Assembly (NCBI RefSeq): GCF_000711895.1
Contig: NZ_KL543985.1
Span: forward strand, 88,341-152,340
From: Photorhabdus australis DSM 17609
Lineage (GTDB): Bacteria > Pseudomonadota > Gammaproteobacteria > Enterobacterales > Enterobacteriaceae
Direction: 5' to 3'
Length of the DNA: 64,000 bases
A program made the translations under genes and the position numbers. The notes beneath the pieces were generated by a model. The model saw only the letters and a program-made list of their open reading frames with translations, was not told the DNA's origin and searched no databases. Every line of letters begins with the position of its first letter. Positions within the stretch are counted from its first letter, which is position 1. Shown here piece by piece: positions 1 through 9,108 of the stretch.

Positions 1-17
1 TAAGTAACTGAATCTCA

Positions 18-734
18 ATGAATGAATTTCAATCTTTAGCAAATGCCGCCGGTATCACCGTCGGCCTTGCCATCTCTGCATTGGTGCTTGGCCTGATTCT
101 GGCAATGATCTTCGCTGCCTGGGAATCAGCCCGCTGGAAACCCTTAGCCATGCTTGGCACCTGCTGGGTCACGCTGTTCAGAGGATTACCGGAAATTTTG
201 GTTGTGCTGTTTGTCTACTTCGGCGCATCACAATTCCTGATGATGTTGGCTGATGGCTTTGATATTTCTCTTATTTTCTGGCATCCCAGAATTCAGATAG
301 ACATTCAAGATTTTTCTGTCAACCCATTCCTGTGTGGTGTCATTGCGCTTTCCCTACTCTATTCTGCCTATGCATCGCAGACACTGAGAGGCGCAATAAA
401 AGCAATTCCGGCAGGCCAATGGGAAGCAGGGCTGGCATTGGGTCTTAGCCGTGCTGAAATATTTTTCCGCCTGATAATGCCCCAAATGTGGCGGCATGCT
501 CTACCTGGGCTTAGCAATCAGTGGTTAGTTTTACTGAAAGATACCGCGCTGGTATCGCTTATCAGTGTTAATGATCTGATGTTACAAACCAAAAGTATTG
601 CAACACGTACTCAGGAACCCTTTACCTGGTATATGATTGTGGCGTTTATCTATCTGGCTATCACCCTGATCAGTCAATTTATTCTGAAGAAAATCGAGAT
701 GCATACCACTCGCTTTGATCGGAGTGCTTCCTGA
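18..734 (+). CDS. artQ: Arginine ABC transporter permease ArtQ
   Basis: Inner-membrane permease of the periplasmic arginine importer ArtPQM-ArtI/J. The 238 residues show the polar amino-acid permease layout: an N-terminal membrane segment, the [11 protein letters not shown] stretch near residue 54, and the EAA cytoplasmic loop (about residues 135-160, [21 protein letters not shown]) that contacts the ATPase ArtP. The [26 protein letters not shown] run near the C-terminus is typical of ArtQ. Its TGA overlaps the ATG of artM by one base, so the two are translationally coupled. The TAA at bases 1-3 may be the stop of artI, which precedes artQ in enterobacteria, but nothing else of it is in the window. 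Confidence 0.95.
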   Translation: MNEFQSLANAAGITVGLAISALVLGLILAMIFAAWESARWKPLAMLGTCWVTLFRGLPEILVVLFVYFGASQFLMMLADGFDISLIFWHPRIQIDIQDFSVNPFLCGVIALSLLYSAYASQTLRGAIKAIPAGQWEAGLALGLSRAEIFFRLIMPQMWRHALPGLSNQWLVLLKDTALVSLISVNDLMLQTKSIATRTQEPFTWYMIVAFIYLAITLISQFILKKIEMHTTRFDRSAS

Positions 735-1402
735 TGTTTGAGTATATTCAACAAATTTTGCCGGGGCTGCAAATCAGCCTGAGTTTAACTATTACGGCTC
801 TTTTTGTCGCTTTCACGCTATCCGTGCTGTTCACTATAATTTTGACCATGAAATTGCCAGTACTAACACAACTGGTAAAAACCTACATCACTCTATTTAC
901 CGGCACACCTTTGCTGGTGCAATTCTTTCTGGTTTATTACGGACCAGGGCAATTTCCATCCATAAAAGAATATCCGTTGTTTTGGCAGCTACTGTCTGAA
1001 CCCTGGTTCTGTGCAATGGTGACGCTAGCGCTTAACAGTGCCGCCTATTCTACTCAGCTATTTTACGGTGCAGTAAAAGCAATCCCTGCCGGTCAGTGGC
1101 ATTCCTGCCAAGCGTTGGGAATGTCTAAGGCACAATCTATTCAGATCCTGCTACCATATGCCTTCAAACGAGCGTTGTCTTCCTATTCCAACGAAGTCGT
1201 ATTGATTTTCAAAAGTACTTCTCTTGCAAGCACAATTACTTTGCTGGAAGTGATGGGATACAGCCAACTCTTGTTTGGCCGTAATTATGATGCAATGGCT
1301 TTTGTTGCCGCAGGTGTGATTTATCTGTGTGTTAACGGTATCTTGACTTTACTGATGAGGATGATTGAACGCCGTGCGCTGACTTTTGAGCATCGCAATT
1401 AA
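734..1402 (+). CDS. artM: Arginine ABC transporter permease ArtM
   Basis: Second membrane subunit of the arginine importer, pairing with ArtQ in the inner membrane. It has 222 residues, the same length as the E. coli protein. The EAA loop is visible at about residues 120-145 (HSCQALGMSKAQSIQILLPYAFKR), and the TLFTGTPLLVQFFLVYYG segment near residue 52 is typical of this permease class. It starts on the ATG overlapping the artQ stop codon. The second binding protein gene artJ, which follows in E. coli, is absent; an ERIC element lies about 60 bp downstream instead and probably forms the hairpin at the end of the transcript. Confidence 0.95.
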   Translation: MFEYIQQILPGLQISLSLTITALFVAFTLSVLFTIILTMKLPVLTQLVKTYITLFTGTPLLVQFFLVYYGPGQFPSIKEYPLFWQLLSEPWFCAMVTLALNSAAYSTQLFYGAVKAIPAGQWHSCQALGMSKAQSIQILLPYAFKRALSSYSNEVVLIFKSTSLASTITLLEVMGYSQLLFGRNYDAMAFVAAGVIYLCVNGILTLLMRMIERRALTFEHRN

Positions 1403-1461
1403 ATGTTTGGCTATCATGGGATGGAGCATTTTTCTACCGCATCATCCCCTTCTTCACAATA

Positions 1462-1587
1462 TATACCTGTTATCTTTCAAGTTGCCTCTTGTTGGCTGCA
1501 CTCACTCACCCCGGTCACATCGTTAGCTATGCTCCCGGGGATTCGCTCCCTTGCCATCGCGATCCATCTTGAAATCTATTGGGTATA
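1462..1587 (+). repeat. ERIC-type intergenic repeat, copy 1
   Basis: About 126 bp imperfect palindrome that begins TATACC and ends GGGTATA, with the ERIC core GTTGGCTGCACTCACTCACC followed by the arms CTCCCGGGGATTCGCTCCC. It lies between artM and the 3' end of rlmC, which read towards each other. It can fold into a long RNA hairpin on either strand. It matches the other copies in this window closely but has a T missing in CTCTT-GTTGGC. Confidence 0.93.
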
Positions 1588-1590
1588 AAA

Positions 1591-2724
1591 TCAGCCACGA
1601 TTTAATACCAATAATGTTAAAACTTCATAGTGCTCAGTATGAGGGAACATATCAAACAACTGTATCTTTTCTACACGATAATTAGCTAACGCAGCGATAT
1701 CTTTCACCATCGTCTGAGCATTGCAGCTTGAATAAATAATATAACCAGGCGCCATTCTGCTGAGATAATCACATAATTCTTTACCAATTCCTCGACGAGG
1801 TGGATTTACCAGAACCAGTTCCGGAATCTGCGCTTTTTCTACAGCAAAATGTGTTGAATCCAAAGCCTGAAATTCGATATTTTCCAAACCCAATGTTTTG
1901 GCCGAATCACGGGCACAATCAATCGCTTCAGGACTGATTTCTATTCCAGTTAAACGGGTGTTTTTATCTGCACAATGAAGTCCAAAACCACCAACGCCAC
2001 AGAACAGATCCCACATGCTATTAATTTCCAACTCACGAACCCAACGCCCTGCTGTCGCGTATAATTCAGACGCAATTTTCGGGTTAGTCTGGAAAAAGCT
2101 GTGTGGGCGAATGTAAAGAGGGATGCCATTAAATTCTTCTTTCAGTACTTGCTGCTCGGTAAAGAGGATCTCCTTTTCACCTTCCAAAATCGCCATATGG
2201 ATTGGCTGAATATTGGCAGAGATAACGGTAAGTTGTGGTAATTGCGCTCTCAATTGGGGCAAAGCTCGTTCCAATTGAGCAATTTTCGTTTCAGAACGCA
2301 GTACAAAGCGCAACATCATTTCACCGCTATTACGACTTTCTGTCAGCAACAGGTATTTTAGTTCACCCCGTTTACGGGCAACGTTATACGGCGTTAACCC
2401 AGCACAAGCAATGAAAGATTTAACAATATCGAATACATGCTGAAAATGCGGTGGATAAAGGGGACAGTTAGACAAATCAACCGCGATTCCATCACGATGC
2501 AACATACCCAACAATGGACGTTCCACACTGCCACTGACAACCATTTTAGCTTTATTGCGAAAAGTACGTTGTTCACTGGCAATCGGGGACAACCATTGGC
2601 CAACAATAGTTTGAGCCAATAACTGTTTTAAATTCCGCTGCTTATCTTCTAATTGCTGGAAATAGGGTTTTTCAAGCCACTGACAGGAGTGACAATGCCC
2701 TGAGGAATACTGTGCACATTGCAT
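1591..2724 (-). CDS. rlmC: 23S rRNA m5U747 methyltransferase RlmC
   Basis: SAM-dependent C5-methyltransferase for U747 of 23S rRNA (older name RumB). The 377 residues match the E. coli length. Cysteines at residues 3, 11 and 14 ([14 protein letters not shown]) plus a fourth in SNCPLYPP are the iron-sulfur ligands of this family. The SAM site is [12 protein letters not shown], the NPPRRG motif follows, and the catalytic cysteine lies in YSSCNAQT. It starts 24 bp after ybjN ends, so the two are probably cotranscribed. The potFGHI genes that separate them in E. coli are absent. Confidence 0.96.
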   Translation of the reverse strand: MQCAQYSSGHCHSCQWLEKPYFQQLEDKQRNLKQLLAQTIVGQWLSPIASEQRTFRNKAKMVVSGSVERPLLGMLHRDGIAVDLSNCPLYPPHFQHVFDIVKSFIACAGLTPYNVARKRGELKYLLLTESRNSGEMMLRFVLRSETKIAQLERALPQLRAQLPQLTVISANIQPIHMAILEGEKEILFTEQQVLKEEFNGIPLYIRPHSFFQTNPKIASELYATAGRWVRELEINSMWDLFCGVGGFGLHCADKNTRLTGIEISPEAIDCARDSAKTLGLENIEFQALDSTHFAVEKAQIPELVLVNPPRRGIGKELCDYLSRMAPGYIIYSSCNAQTMVKDIAALANYRVEKIQLFDMFPHTEHYEVLTLLVLNRG

Positions 2725-2748
2725 TGTTGAATGACCGTGTTGGAAATA

Positions 2749-3261
2749 TTAGTGCAAAGTAAAAGTCGGTGCTTTAGTAGAAACCTGTGACTCTTCGTCT
2801 TCTTCAATGTCACCTTCGACTTCAATATCACGGTTAATGTACAACAGGTTATTACTGTGAATTTCAAAAATTACACCTGCAATTTGCTCTTCACTTTGTT
2901 GTAAGAAATGAGAAAACTGGGAAAAGGTAAGCCCGGCAGAAACCAAAAAAGACTGACATACGACTAATTTCGGTAAGTTTTCATCCTGAATATCAAGAAA
3001 AGCCTTAATAGTCAGTGAACTTGCGTTAATCTGGCTTAGATTAGCCATTAAAGGAATAATTGCTGTTGGCTTCACCTCAGCCAAAGCAGAGAACAAGATG
3101 ACGTTATCGAGCAAATCAATTTTAGCATCGAATAAGCCATCAATATTCTGCATATGAGGTAGATGCAGTGCCTGGCACGAATCACACTCAAAGTAGGAAA
3201 TTTTGAGCTGATCCAACCACTCACGCAATACTGGTAAGTCAGGAATGACAAGTGAACCCAT
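2749..3261 (-). CDS. ybjN: YbjN-family protein
   Basis: Cytoplasmic protein of the YbjN (type III chaperone-like fold) family. In E. coli its overexpression affects motility and stress responses, but its biochemical role is not settled. The 170 residues align with E. coli YbjN through FECDSCQALHLPHMQN (about residues 24-39), FDAKIDLLDNVILFSALAEV and PKLVVCQSF. The C-terminal 25 residues are acidic and divergent. It lies between ybjC and rlmC on the same strand; the nfsA and rimK genes found between ybjC and ybjN in E. coli are missing. Confidence 0.9.
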   Translation of the reverse strand: MGSLVIPDLPVLREWLDQLKISYFECDSCQALHLPHMQNIDGLFDAKIDLLDNVILFSALAEVKPTAIIPLMANLSQINASSLTIKAFLDIQDENLPKLVVCQSFLVSAGLTFSQFSHFLQQSEEQIAGVIFEIHSNNLLYINRDIEVEGDIEEDEESQVSTKAPTFTLH

Positions 3262-3346
3262 CTAACAACCCCATACACCGGAAAATGAAAAAGCGCTATA
3301 GCTTACGAAATAATTCTTTATCGCGCTATCACCAATAACTGATAAA

Positions 3347-3658
3347 TTATTTTTCTTTACCGTTATCGATACCTTTAGACTTATTTTTACTCTCTTTTTT
3401 ATGATCAATTCCCAGAAAAGAGAGACCATACACTGCACGCCAGATGATGTTGACCACAGCAGGAATCAGACAACCAATCCCTACGAAAATCATAACAATA
3501 TGCGCTTCTGGAGTCATTAGTAGATCTGTTAAGATAACAATATCATTGATAGTCAAATATGCCAGGAGCAACCACCCAATGCCAATAACTTCCAGCAGGA
3601 TAACCTGTTTTGGCATATCTGCCAATGAACTCATACAGCGCTGTCGATTACTCTTCAT
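3347..3658 (-). CDS. ybjC: YbjC-family small membrane protein (DUF1418)
   Basis: About 103 residues with two membrane segments (roughly residues 10-33 and 44-70), then a lysine-rich hydrophilic tail. MPKQVILLEVIGIGWLL and the later VMIFVGIGCLIPAVV resemble E. coli YbjC, and the position divergent from grxA is as in E. coli. The function is unknown. I chose the ATG at 3658 (MKSNRQ) because GAGG sits six bases upstream; a GTG four codons earlier would overlap that site. A start at MSSLADMPK (3634) is also possible. Confidence 0.8.
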   Translation of the reverse strand: MKSNRQRCMSSLADMPKQVILLEVIGIGWLLLAYLTINDIVILTDLLMTPEAHIVMIFVGIGCLIPAVVNIIWRAVYGLSFLGIDHKKESKNKSKGIDNGKEK

Positions 3659-3819
3659 TAGTATCCTCACTTACAACCTTGGTGCAACATTATACTACCG
3701 AAAATCTATTGCCAACATCGGTATAATTAATTAAAACAAAAGGAAATTCCTGCTTTTTTTTACAAATCTATGCAGGCATAGTGACTATCAATGAACATGA
3801 GCAATACATCAATCAGGAT

Positions 3820-3946
3820 TATACCCAATAGATTTCAAGATGCACCGCGACGGCAAGGAAGCAAATCCCCAGGAGCATAGATAACGATGTGACCGGGGTG
3901 AACGAGTGCAGCCAACAAAGAGGCAACTTGAAAGATAACAGGTATA
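3820..3946 (-). repeat. ERIC-type intergenic repeat, copy 2
   Basis: 127 bp copy in the opposite orientation to copy 1, bounded by TATACCC and GGTATA. It lies in the ybjC-grxA intergenic region and ends 26 bp before the grxA ATG, so it is probably part of the grxA leader RNA. Confidence 0.93.
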
Positions 3947-3972
3947 TTTTAATATAACCAAGAGGAGTTTAT

Positions 3973-4233
3973 ATGTTTACTGTGATTTTTGGCCGTCCTG
4001 GCTGCCCATATTGTGTCCGTGCGAAAGAGCTGGCTGAAAGACTGAAAGAACAACGAGATGATTTTGACTTCAACTATGTTGATATTCACGCAGAAGGTAT
4101 TACTAAGGCTGATCTAGAAAAAACTGTTGGTAAACCAGTAGAAACGGTTCCACAGATTTTCGTTGATGAGAAACACATTGGTGGTTGTACAGATTTCGAA
4201 GCATATGTAAAAAAACATCATTTATTACAATAA
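3973..4233 (+). CDS. grxA: Glutaredoxin 1
   Basis: Glutathione-dependent disulfide oxidoreductase that reduces ribonucleotide reductase and mixed disulfides in the cytoplasm. The 86 residues carry the active site C11-P-Y-C14, the VETVPQIFVD cis-proline loop and GG-C-TDFEAYV, the glutathione-binding end of the fold. The GAGG Shine-Dalgarno lies eight bases before the ATG. E. coli GrxA has Tyr where this protein has Cys in HIGGCTDF, an extra cysteine near the glutathione site. Confidence 0.96.
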   Translation: MFTVIFGRPGCPYCVRAKELAERLKEQRDDFDFNYVDIHAEGITKADLEKTVGKPVETVPQIFVDEKHIGGCTDFEAYVKKHHLLQ

Positions 4234-4737
4234 CCGAACTTCGAACCTTACTTTTTAGCTGTAAAAACAGCCATTGATTAACAACAGCTTACTCAGTTGA
4301 TTTGTGCAAAAAGTGTTATTTTCATCAAACTGAAAAAGATTTGGTATTTTTTTCTTATCACGAAGAACTTTCTTGCCAAATCGTAGTCTGAGTTAATGCC
4401 ACTGCTTTTCTTTGATATCCCCATATTGAGGAACCCGATAGCTCATCCATTTTGGTTCAAGGCTATCGGGTTTTTTTATCACCTGAAGAATCTGACTTTC
4501 GCACGCATATAACCCATTTTCCAGACCAAGCTGATTACGAAAATATTTCAATATATATCAACACATTAACAGTCTTGATTATCACCACTACCCAACATTT
4601 TTCTGGTGAAAATATAAACCAAAAATAAATAACATCAAATAATTATGACAATTATTCTTTACTCATTCACTCACCAACTTTAATCTCTTACGCCCAATTG
4701 TCGTTATGTACACAAGAGACTGGATGTGAGGCCCGAT
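4234..4737. other. Intergenic region grxA-ybjG
   Basis: About 500 bp without a gene. Apart from the terminator at 4432-4478 it is AT-rich; the ybjG promoter must lie between 4480 and 4720. No convincing -35/-10 pair could be chosen by eye. Confidence 0.6.
4432..4478 (+). terminator. Intrinsic terminator, strong
   Basis: Perfect 11-bp stem (AACCCGATAGC with GCTATCGGGTT) followed by a run of T. It lies 200 bp beyond grxA and 260 bp before ybjG. The long stretch between grxA and this hairpin leaves room for a 3'UTR-derived or independent small RNA, but I see no clear promoter for one. Confidence 0.85.
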
Positions 4738-5346
4738 TTGTTAGAGCAAATAAACCATAATCTGTTTACTTTTTTCAATGCCACACCAGAATCATCACCA
4801 GTGATGGTTGTAATAGCGATTTTTGTTGCGAAATATCTGGGTCTGGTTTTTCCTTTGATATTGGCGGGCTTTTGGTTCTGGGGTTCAGAACGTGCCCTTC
4901 CCCATCACCGTGTTATCGTCAGTAAAACTACCATTGCTTTCTGTTTTGCTATGCTAACCTCATTCTGTATCGGTTTACTCTGCCCTCACGACCGCCCTTT
5001 TGCAGAAGGTTTCGGTTATAATTTTCTTCTTCACGCACCAACAACTTCCTTCCCAAGTAATCACGGAACAGCTGTCTTTACGTTCGCTTTATCTTTTCTG
5101 TTCTGGTACAGGATTTGGCCAGGTTTGTGTTTGATGGCAATCGCGTTGGCTGTCGCATGGTCCAGAGTCTATTTAGGTGTCCACTGGCCGATGGATATGG
5201 TTGGCGCATTTCTCGTCAGTCTGATGGCATGCGCTTTTACACAAATGATATGGCTCTTGTCTGGTGAAAATTTACAAAGAACATTGAATAACCTGTACCA
5301 ACGCTGCTGTGCTTTTCCTATCCGTAAAGGCTGGATAAAAGATTAA
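4738..5346 (+). CDS. ybjG: Undecaprenyl-diphosphatase, PAP2 family (YbjG/BcrC)
   Basis: Inner-membrane phosphatase that regenerates undecaprenyl phosphate, the lipid carrier for cell-wall and O-antigen synthesis. The three PAP2 motifs are present: PHDRPF, SFPSNHGT and SRVYLGVHWPMD. About five membrane helices are predicted. I place the start at the TTG at 4738, preceded by GTGAGG with six-base spacing, because TTG-TTA-GAG then aligns with the MLE start of E. coli YbjG. An in-frame GTG at 4726 overlaps that ribosome-binding site and is less likely. The C-terminal FPIRKGWIKD is shared with E. coli. Confidence 0.92.
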   Translation: MLEQINHNLFTFFNATPESSPVMVVIAIFVAKYLGLVFPLILAGFWFWGSERALPHHRVIVSKTTIAFCFAMLTSFCIGLLCPHDRPFAEGFGYNFLLHAPTTSFPSNHGTAVFTFALSFLFWYRIWPGLCLMAIALAVAWSRVYLGVHWPMDMVGAFLVSLMACAFTQMIWLLSGENLQRTLNNLYQRCCAFPIRKGWIKD

Positions 5347-6010
5347 TGCATACTGCCAACTTGAGCTCATAAAGAAGCTAATCCTTGACACATGATTGTA
5401 TTCTTAATCAGCAACACAAATGCAAATTAATTATTCCGGACTAGCAAACACTACTCCAATCAAGACCGTTTTATTAGAAGTTATTGGTTAATTTCACCCT
5501 AAAAAATGAATATTCATTAAGCAACAGAGTCATATTATGGACCATATTTAACATCTATCCATTCTTACAATTCAACTCAACTCCTTTCATCAGTCAAGAA
5601 ATCTGTACTAAACCACTATGTAACTAGATATACAACGATAGGAATTATTAATATTTAATCGAAGAATTCATCGCTTATATTTCACTCGCATTATTGACGT
5701 CATCAATCAGTATTCTGACTTTATATATATTTTTCACAAAGATACAAATATGGCATATAAGATATAAATATTTTAATATCCAGTAACAAATTGATATTTA
5801 TCAATTTATTAATTCTTACTTCTATTTTTCATTTCCATTCATTAAAATGTAAACAAAAGATAAAGTAATAGCAAAAACATAAGAGAATAATGAGAGTTGA
5901 GTAACAACTCAATTAAGGTTATAATTTGACCTTATTAAAACTGGTAATATTCAAGCAACAATTACACTAAATCTCGTAACATTATGACTATACGGGATTT
6001 ATTCGGCGTT

Positions 6011-6026
6011 TGAGACTATGATCACA
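6011..6026 (+). promoter_or_regulatory. Candidate CRP-binding site upstream of sdaC
   Basis: TGAGACTATGATCACA fits the CRP consensus TGTGA-N6-TCACA with one mismatch. It is about 290 bp before the sdaC start codon. sdaC of E. coli is known to be under CRP control, so the site is plausible, but its position relative to a promoter is not established. Confidence 0.55.
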
Positions 6027-6236
6027 GTACTATTCACTAAAAATCGCTATCTTGCCATCATCAAAAGTCTGGAGTTAAAATTTTCAGACTTTCTTTCAAA
6101 AAAGAAAGTAAAGAGAAAATTTTGGCTTGCTAATTTAAAGTTTAATTTTCGACCAATATGTCAATATGGTAATAAAAACGAATAAATAAAAACCAGACAT
6201 ATTTAAAAAATTTATTCTTTATAAAGAAAGAGTTAA

Positions 6237-6285
6237 ACCACATGCATTTATTGAATGCTTGTGGTATTGAAATTTTGTTTTTTAA
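6237..6285 (+). promoter_or_regulatory. Hairpin with T-rich tail in the sdaC leader (possible attenuator)
   Basis: ACCACATGCAT pairs with ATGCTTGTGGT (one mismatch, 7-base loop) and is followed within four bases by a T-rich tail (ATTTTGTTTTTT). It sits 30-80 bp before the sdaC start, so it would stop or stall transcription into sdaC unless prevented. This is inferred from shape only. Confidence 0.4.
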
Positions 6286-6314
6286 TTTACCGCGTTATTC
6301 TCGGAGATATAATT

Positions 6315-7613
6315 ATGGATATGACTCAAACAGGTACGATCGCACCAAAAGCTGCCAGCCCAAGCGATTATAAAACCTGGCGTAAATCAGATACAGTATG
6401 GATGCTTGGTTTATATGGTACTGCGATTGGTGCCGGTGTACTGTTCTTACCAATCAATGCAGGTATTGGTGGCTTGCTGCCTCTGCTGGTGATGGCATTA
6501 CTGGCTTTCCCAATGACATTCTTTGCTCACCGCGGGATGTGCCGTTTTGTACTTTCCGGTAAAAATCCAGGTGAAGATATTACTGAAGTGGTAGAAGAGC
6601 ACTTCGGCAAGCTGGCAGGAAAACTCATTACCCTGCTCTACTTCTTCGCCATCTACCCAATACTACTGGTTTACAGTGTTGCTATTACCAACACCGTAGA
6701 CAGCTTTATTGTTCACCAATTACATCTGCCCTCTCCGCCCCGTGCCCTATTGGCTCTGATTCTAATTGTTGGTGTAATGACCATCGTTCGTTTCGGTGAA
6801 CAAGCTATTGTTAAGGCAATGAGCGTTCTGGTATTCCCATTTGTTGCCGTTCTGATGCTATTGGCGTTTTATCTGATCCCTAACTGGAATACCGCGATTT
6901 TCGAAAACATCTCTGTTTCTGCATCAGGCACTGGTCACGGGCTGCTAATTACTCTGTGGCTGGCAATTCCGGTAATGGTATTCTCCTTTAACCACTCACC
7001 AATCATCTCTGCATTCGCGGTAGCAAAGCGTGAAGAGTACGGCGAAAACGCTGAGAAAAAATGCTCCCGCATCCTGTCATATGCCCACATTATGATGGTT
7101 GTGACAGTCATGTTCTTCGTATTCAGTTGTGTACTAAGCCTATCTCCAGAAAACCTGGCAGAAGCTAAAGCACAGAACATCTCTATTCTGTCTTATTTGG
7201 CTAATCACTTTAATACCCCAGTGATTGCCTACATTGCTCCATTTATTGCATTCATAGCGATTACCAAATCTTTCCTTGGTCATTATCTGGGTGCTCGTGA
7301 GGGTTTTAACGGTATGGTGGTCAAAACTCTACGTGACCAAGGTAAAACCATTGAACCGAATAAACTGAACCGTATCACATCTACTTTCATGTTAGTAACA
7401 ACCTGGATAGTTGCTACCCTGAACCCAAGCATCCTGGAAATGATCGAAAGATTGGGCGGTCCAATTATCGCAATGCTGCTGTTCATCATGCCAATGTATG
7501 CAATCCGCAAAGTTCCTGCTATGCGCAAATATAGCGGCAAACTGAGTAACATATTTATTGTATTCATGGGCTTAGTGGCTATTTCCGCTGTTCTTTACTC
7601 ACTATTTGCATAA
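6315..7613 (+). CDS. sdaC: Serine/proton symporter SdaC
   Basis: Inner-membrane L-serine transporter of the HAAAP family, with about eleven membrane helices. It matches E. coli SdaC from MDMTQTGTIA through GLYGTAIGAGVLFLPINAG (about residues 33-51), SGKNPGEDITEVVEEHFG and FSFNHSPIISAFAVAKREEYG. I chose the ATG at 6315, preceded by GGAG with eight-base spacing, over the longer frame from 6255, because E. coli SdaC begins at the equivalent residue. The partner serine deaminase sdaB, next to sdaC in E. coli, is not present here. Confidence 0.95.
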   Translation: MDMTQTGTIAPKAASPSDYKTWRKSDTVWMLGLYGTAIGAGVLFLPINAGIGGLLPLLVMALLAFPMTFFAHRGMCRFVLSGKNPGEDITEVVEEHFGKLAGKLITLLYFFAIYPILLVYSVAITNTVDSFIVHQLHLPSPPRALLALILIVGVMTIVRFGEQAIVKAMSVLVFPFVAVLMLLAFYLIPNWNTAIFENISVSASGTGHGLLITLWLAIPVMVFSFNHSPIISAFAVAKREEYGENAEKKCSRILSYAHIMMVVTVMFFVFSCVLSLSPENLAEAKAQNISILSYLANHFNTPVIAYIAPFIAFIAITKSFLGHYLGAREGFNGMVVKTLRDQGKTIEPNKLNRITSTFMLVTTWIVATLNPSILEMIERLGGPIIAMLLFIMPMYAIRKVPAMRKYSGKLSNIFIVFMGLVAISAVLYSLFA

Positions 7614-7621
7614 TAAATTCC

Positions 7622-7649
7622 CGGTTGCTGTTCTCGCGGACAGCAACCG
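7622..7649 (+). terminator. Hairpin after sdaC
   Basis: Ten-base stem CGGTTGCTGT with ACAGCAACCG, beginning nine bases after the sdaC stop codon. It lacks a good T run, so it may protect the mRNA end or work with Rho rather than be a classic intrinsic terminator. Confidence 0.65.
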
Positions 7650-7801
7650 CCGTACTTAACTCTATCTACTACGCATCGAATCAAAATACTTATCGATGTA
7701 TACTCAAGACACTTCAAAGTGCATGTTTGAAAAACGATTATGCTGTTGAATTTAAATATTTTTATGTCTGACGGCTCAAGCATCTTGAAGTTCATTCGGT
7801 A

Positions 7802-7928
7802 TATACCTGTTATCTTTCAAGTTGCCTCTTTGTTGGCTGTACTCACTCACCCCGGTCACATCGTTATCTATGCTCCCGGGGATTCTCTCCCTTGCCGTCG
7901 CGATGCATCTTGAAATCTATTGGGTATA
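7802..7928 (+). repeat. ERIC-type intergenic repeat, copy 3
   Basis: 127 bp, same orientation as copy 1, from TATACCTG to GGGTATA. It stands between sdaC and the inclusion-protein region. Confidence 0.93.
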
Positions 7929-8604
7929 TGACTATTGAAATATTAAATAAATATTTATATTGTTAATAACATTAATTGATATCAGAATTTATTGATATAT
8001 CCGATCCTTATATTAAGACAACCAATGATAACTCTATTTATTCTCTAATAAACTTTTTTAAGAACAGACAAATAATTGTCATAGAAAAGTTTTCTTATAA
8101 AAAAGACACATAACAACTCGTTCATATTGATAATTATATAAATCTTAAAAAAATAAAAATCATATTATTTTACATGGTTAAAAATGCAATTGTATTTTAA
8201 TTATCACATTAATCATCCCAATATAAATATATTATCAACAATATCTTAATTCTATCTAATTATACAGAATGTAAGAAATTACAACTCTTTCACATTTACA
8301 ATTTATTTTCTTTTTGGCGCAATATAATTATATTTATCAATTAATTAAATTATTTTCTTAAATTTAATTGACAACATCCAAATGGCACCTATAGTTATAT
8401 GTGTCAGACAAAATGTTATATGCCAATTAAAAATGCCAACTGTCCTATATTTTTAGTGCAAAAAATATTTCTTGTGTAGATTGCTTTTTATAGTAGAAGT
8501 ACCAACCACCTTATATTTCTCAAGCTAGCGGTTTTTCGTTCTTTTCTTGAGAAGATATAAGTTTCTTTATCAATAAATTACAATATATTATGGAGTTTAT
8601 TATG
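7929..8604. other. AT-rich region upstream of cipA
   Basis: About 680 bp, extremely AT-rich, with no gene I can support. The last 100 bp form the cipA leader, including the sequence TTATATTTCT at 8511-8520 and a hairpin at 8517-8553. Base composition like this around a highly expressed accessory gene would suit silencing by H-NS-type proteins, but that is inference. Confidence 0.45.
8517..8553 (+). promoter_or_regulatory. Leader hairpin upstream of cipA
   Basis: Perfect 8-bp stem TTCTCAAG with CTTGAGAA around a 21-base loop, 52 bp before the start codon. It overlaps the motif TTATATTTCT (8511-8520), which recurs at 9768-9777 before the paralogous gene at almost the same distance from the start, also followed by a hairpin (9790-9816). 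Confidence 0.45.
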
Positions 8605-8919
8605 ATGATTAACGATATGCACCCTTCTTTAGTCAAAGATAAAGATATGATGGATGATATGGTCTTACGTAGCTGTAAAGTTATTAGCATGAAAGTTATG
8701 CCTGATAATGTCATGCAAGTCATGGTGACTGTATTACTCCTTGATGGCGGTTCTGAAGAGATGCTTTTAAAATGGAACCTTATGGATAATAGAGGAATGG
8801 CTATTTATAAGATTCTAATGGAAGCTCTTTGTGCTAAGAAAGATATAAAAATAGGAACAGTAGGAAAAGTAGGACCTCTCGATCGTGATTATATTAGTTA
8901 CGTAGAATTATCTATGTAA
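8605..8919 (+). CDS. cipA: Crystalline inclusion protein, CipA type
   Basis: 104-residue methionine-rich hydrophobic protein. It closely resembles the Photorhabdus intracellular crystal protein CipA as I remember it (MINDMHPSLIKDKD start, KVMQVMVTVL, MLLKWN, NRGMAIYK, VGKVGPL). CipA builds protein crystals in stationary-phase cells and is needed for normal nematode symbiosis and secondary metabolism. I chose the ATG at 8605 from the known N-terminus and length; GGAG lies nine bases upstream. ATGs at 8602 (six-base spacing) and 8590 are alternatives. It shares a domain with the gene at 9858. Confidence 0.85.
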   Translation: MINDMHPSLVKDKDMMDDMVLRSCKVISMKVMPDNVMQVMVTVLLLDGGSEEMLLKWNLMDNRGMAIYKILMEALCAKKDIKIGTVGKVGPLDRDYISYVELSM

Positions 8920-9031
8920 AATAATCATCCTTTGTTAAATGTCTGCGCCAAATAATAGACTCCTAATAAGAACTTAATCTGATTTCAGGTAAATTGATTG
9001 GTCGTAAACAGGAATCAGGCGCAACATATCT

Positions 9032-9108
9032 CTGGTAGAATAAAGCTGCTTTTCATAAAGATGCTTCCTACCAGATTTAGGGCAGAACATAATCTCAACG
9101 TTCTGCCC
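9032..9108 (+). terminator. Compound hairpin and terminator after cipA
   Basis: Two stem-loops in series. The first pairs CTGGTAG (9032-9038) with CTACCAG (9068-9074). The second is a perfect stem GGGCAGAAC / GTTCTGCCC (9080-9108) with a weak T-rich tail. The same arrangement follows the paralogue at 10273-10369. Confidence 0.7.

Larger units (their letters stand above)
5347..6314. promoter_or_regulatory. Long AT-rich upstream region and leader of sdaC
   Basis: About 970 bp with no supported gene. It holds a CRP-like site at 6011-6026, small hairpins around 6063-6091 (AAAGTCTG with CAGACTTT), and a leader hairpin with a T-rich tail at 6237-6285. The rest, 5350-6000, is AT-rich sequence with no structure that I could identify. 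Confidence 0.5.

Noticed and set aside
1403-1588. 61-codon open frame after artM
   Set aside because: Most of it is ERIC copy 1; no ribosome-binding site and no protein family.
4234-4478. A small RNA ending at the terminator at 4432-4478
   Set aside because: No convincing promoter could be found; read-through from grxA to this terminator explains it equally well.
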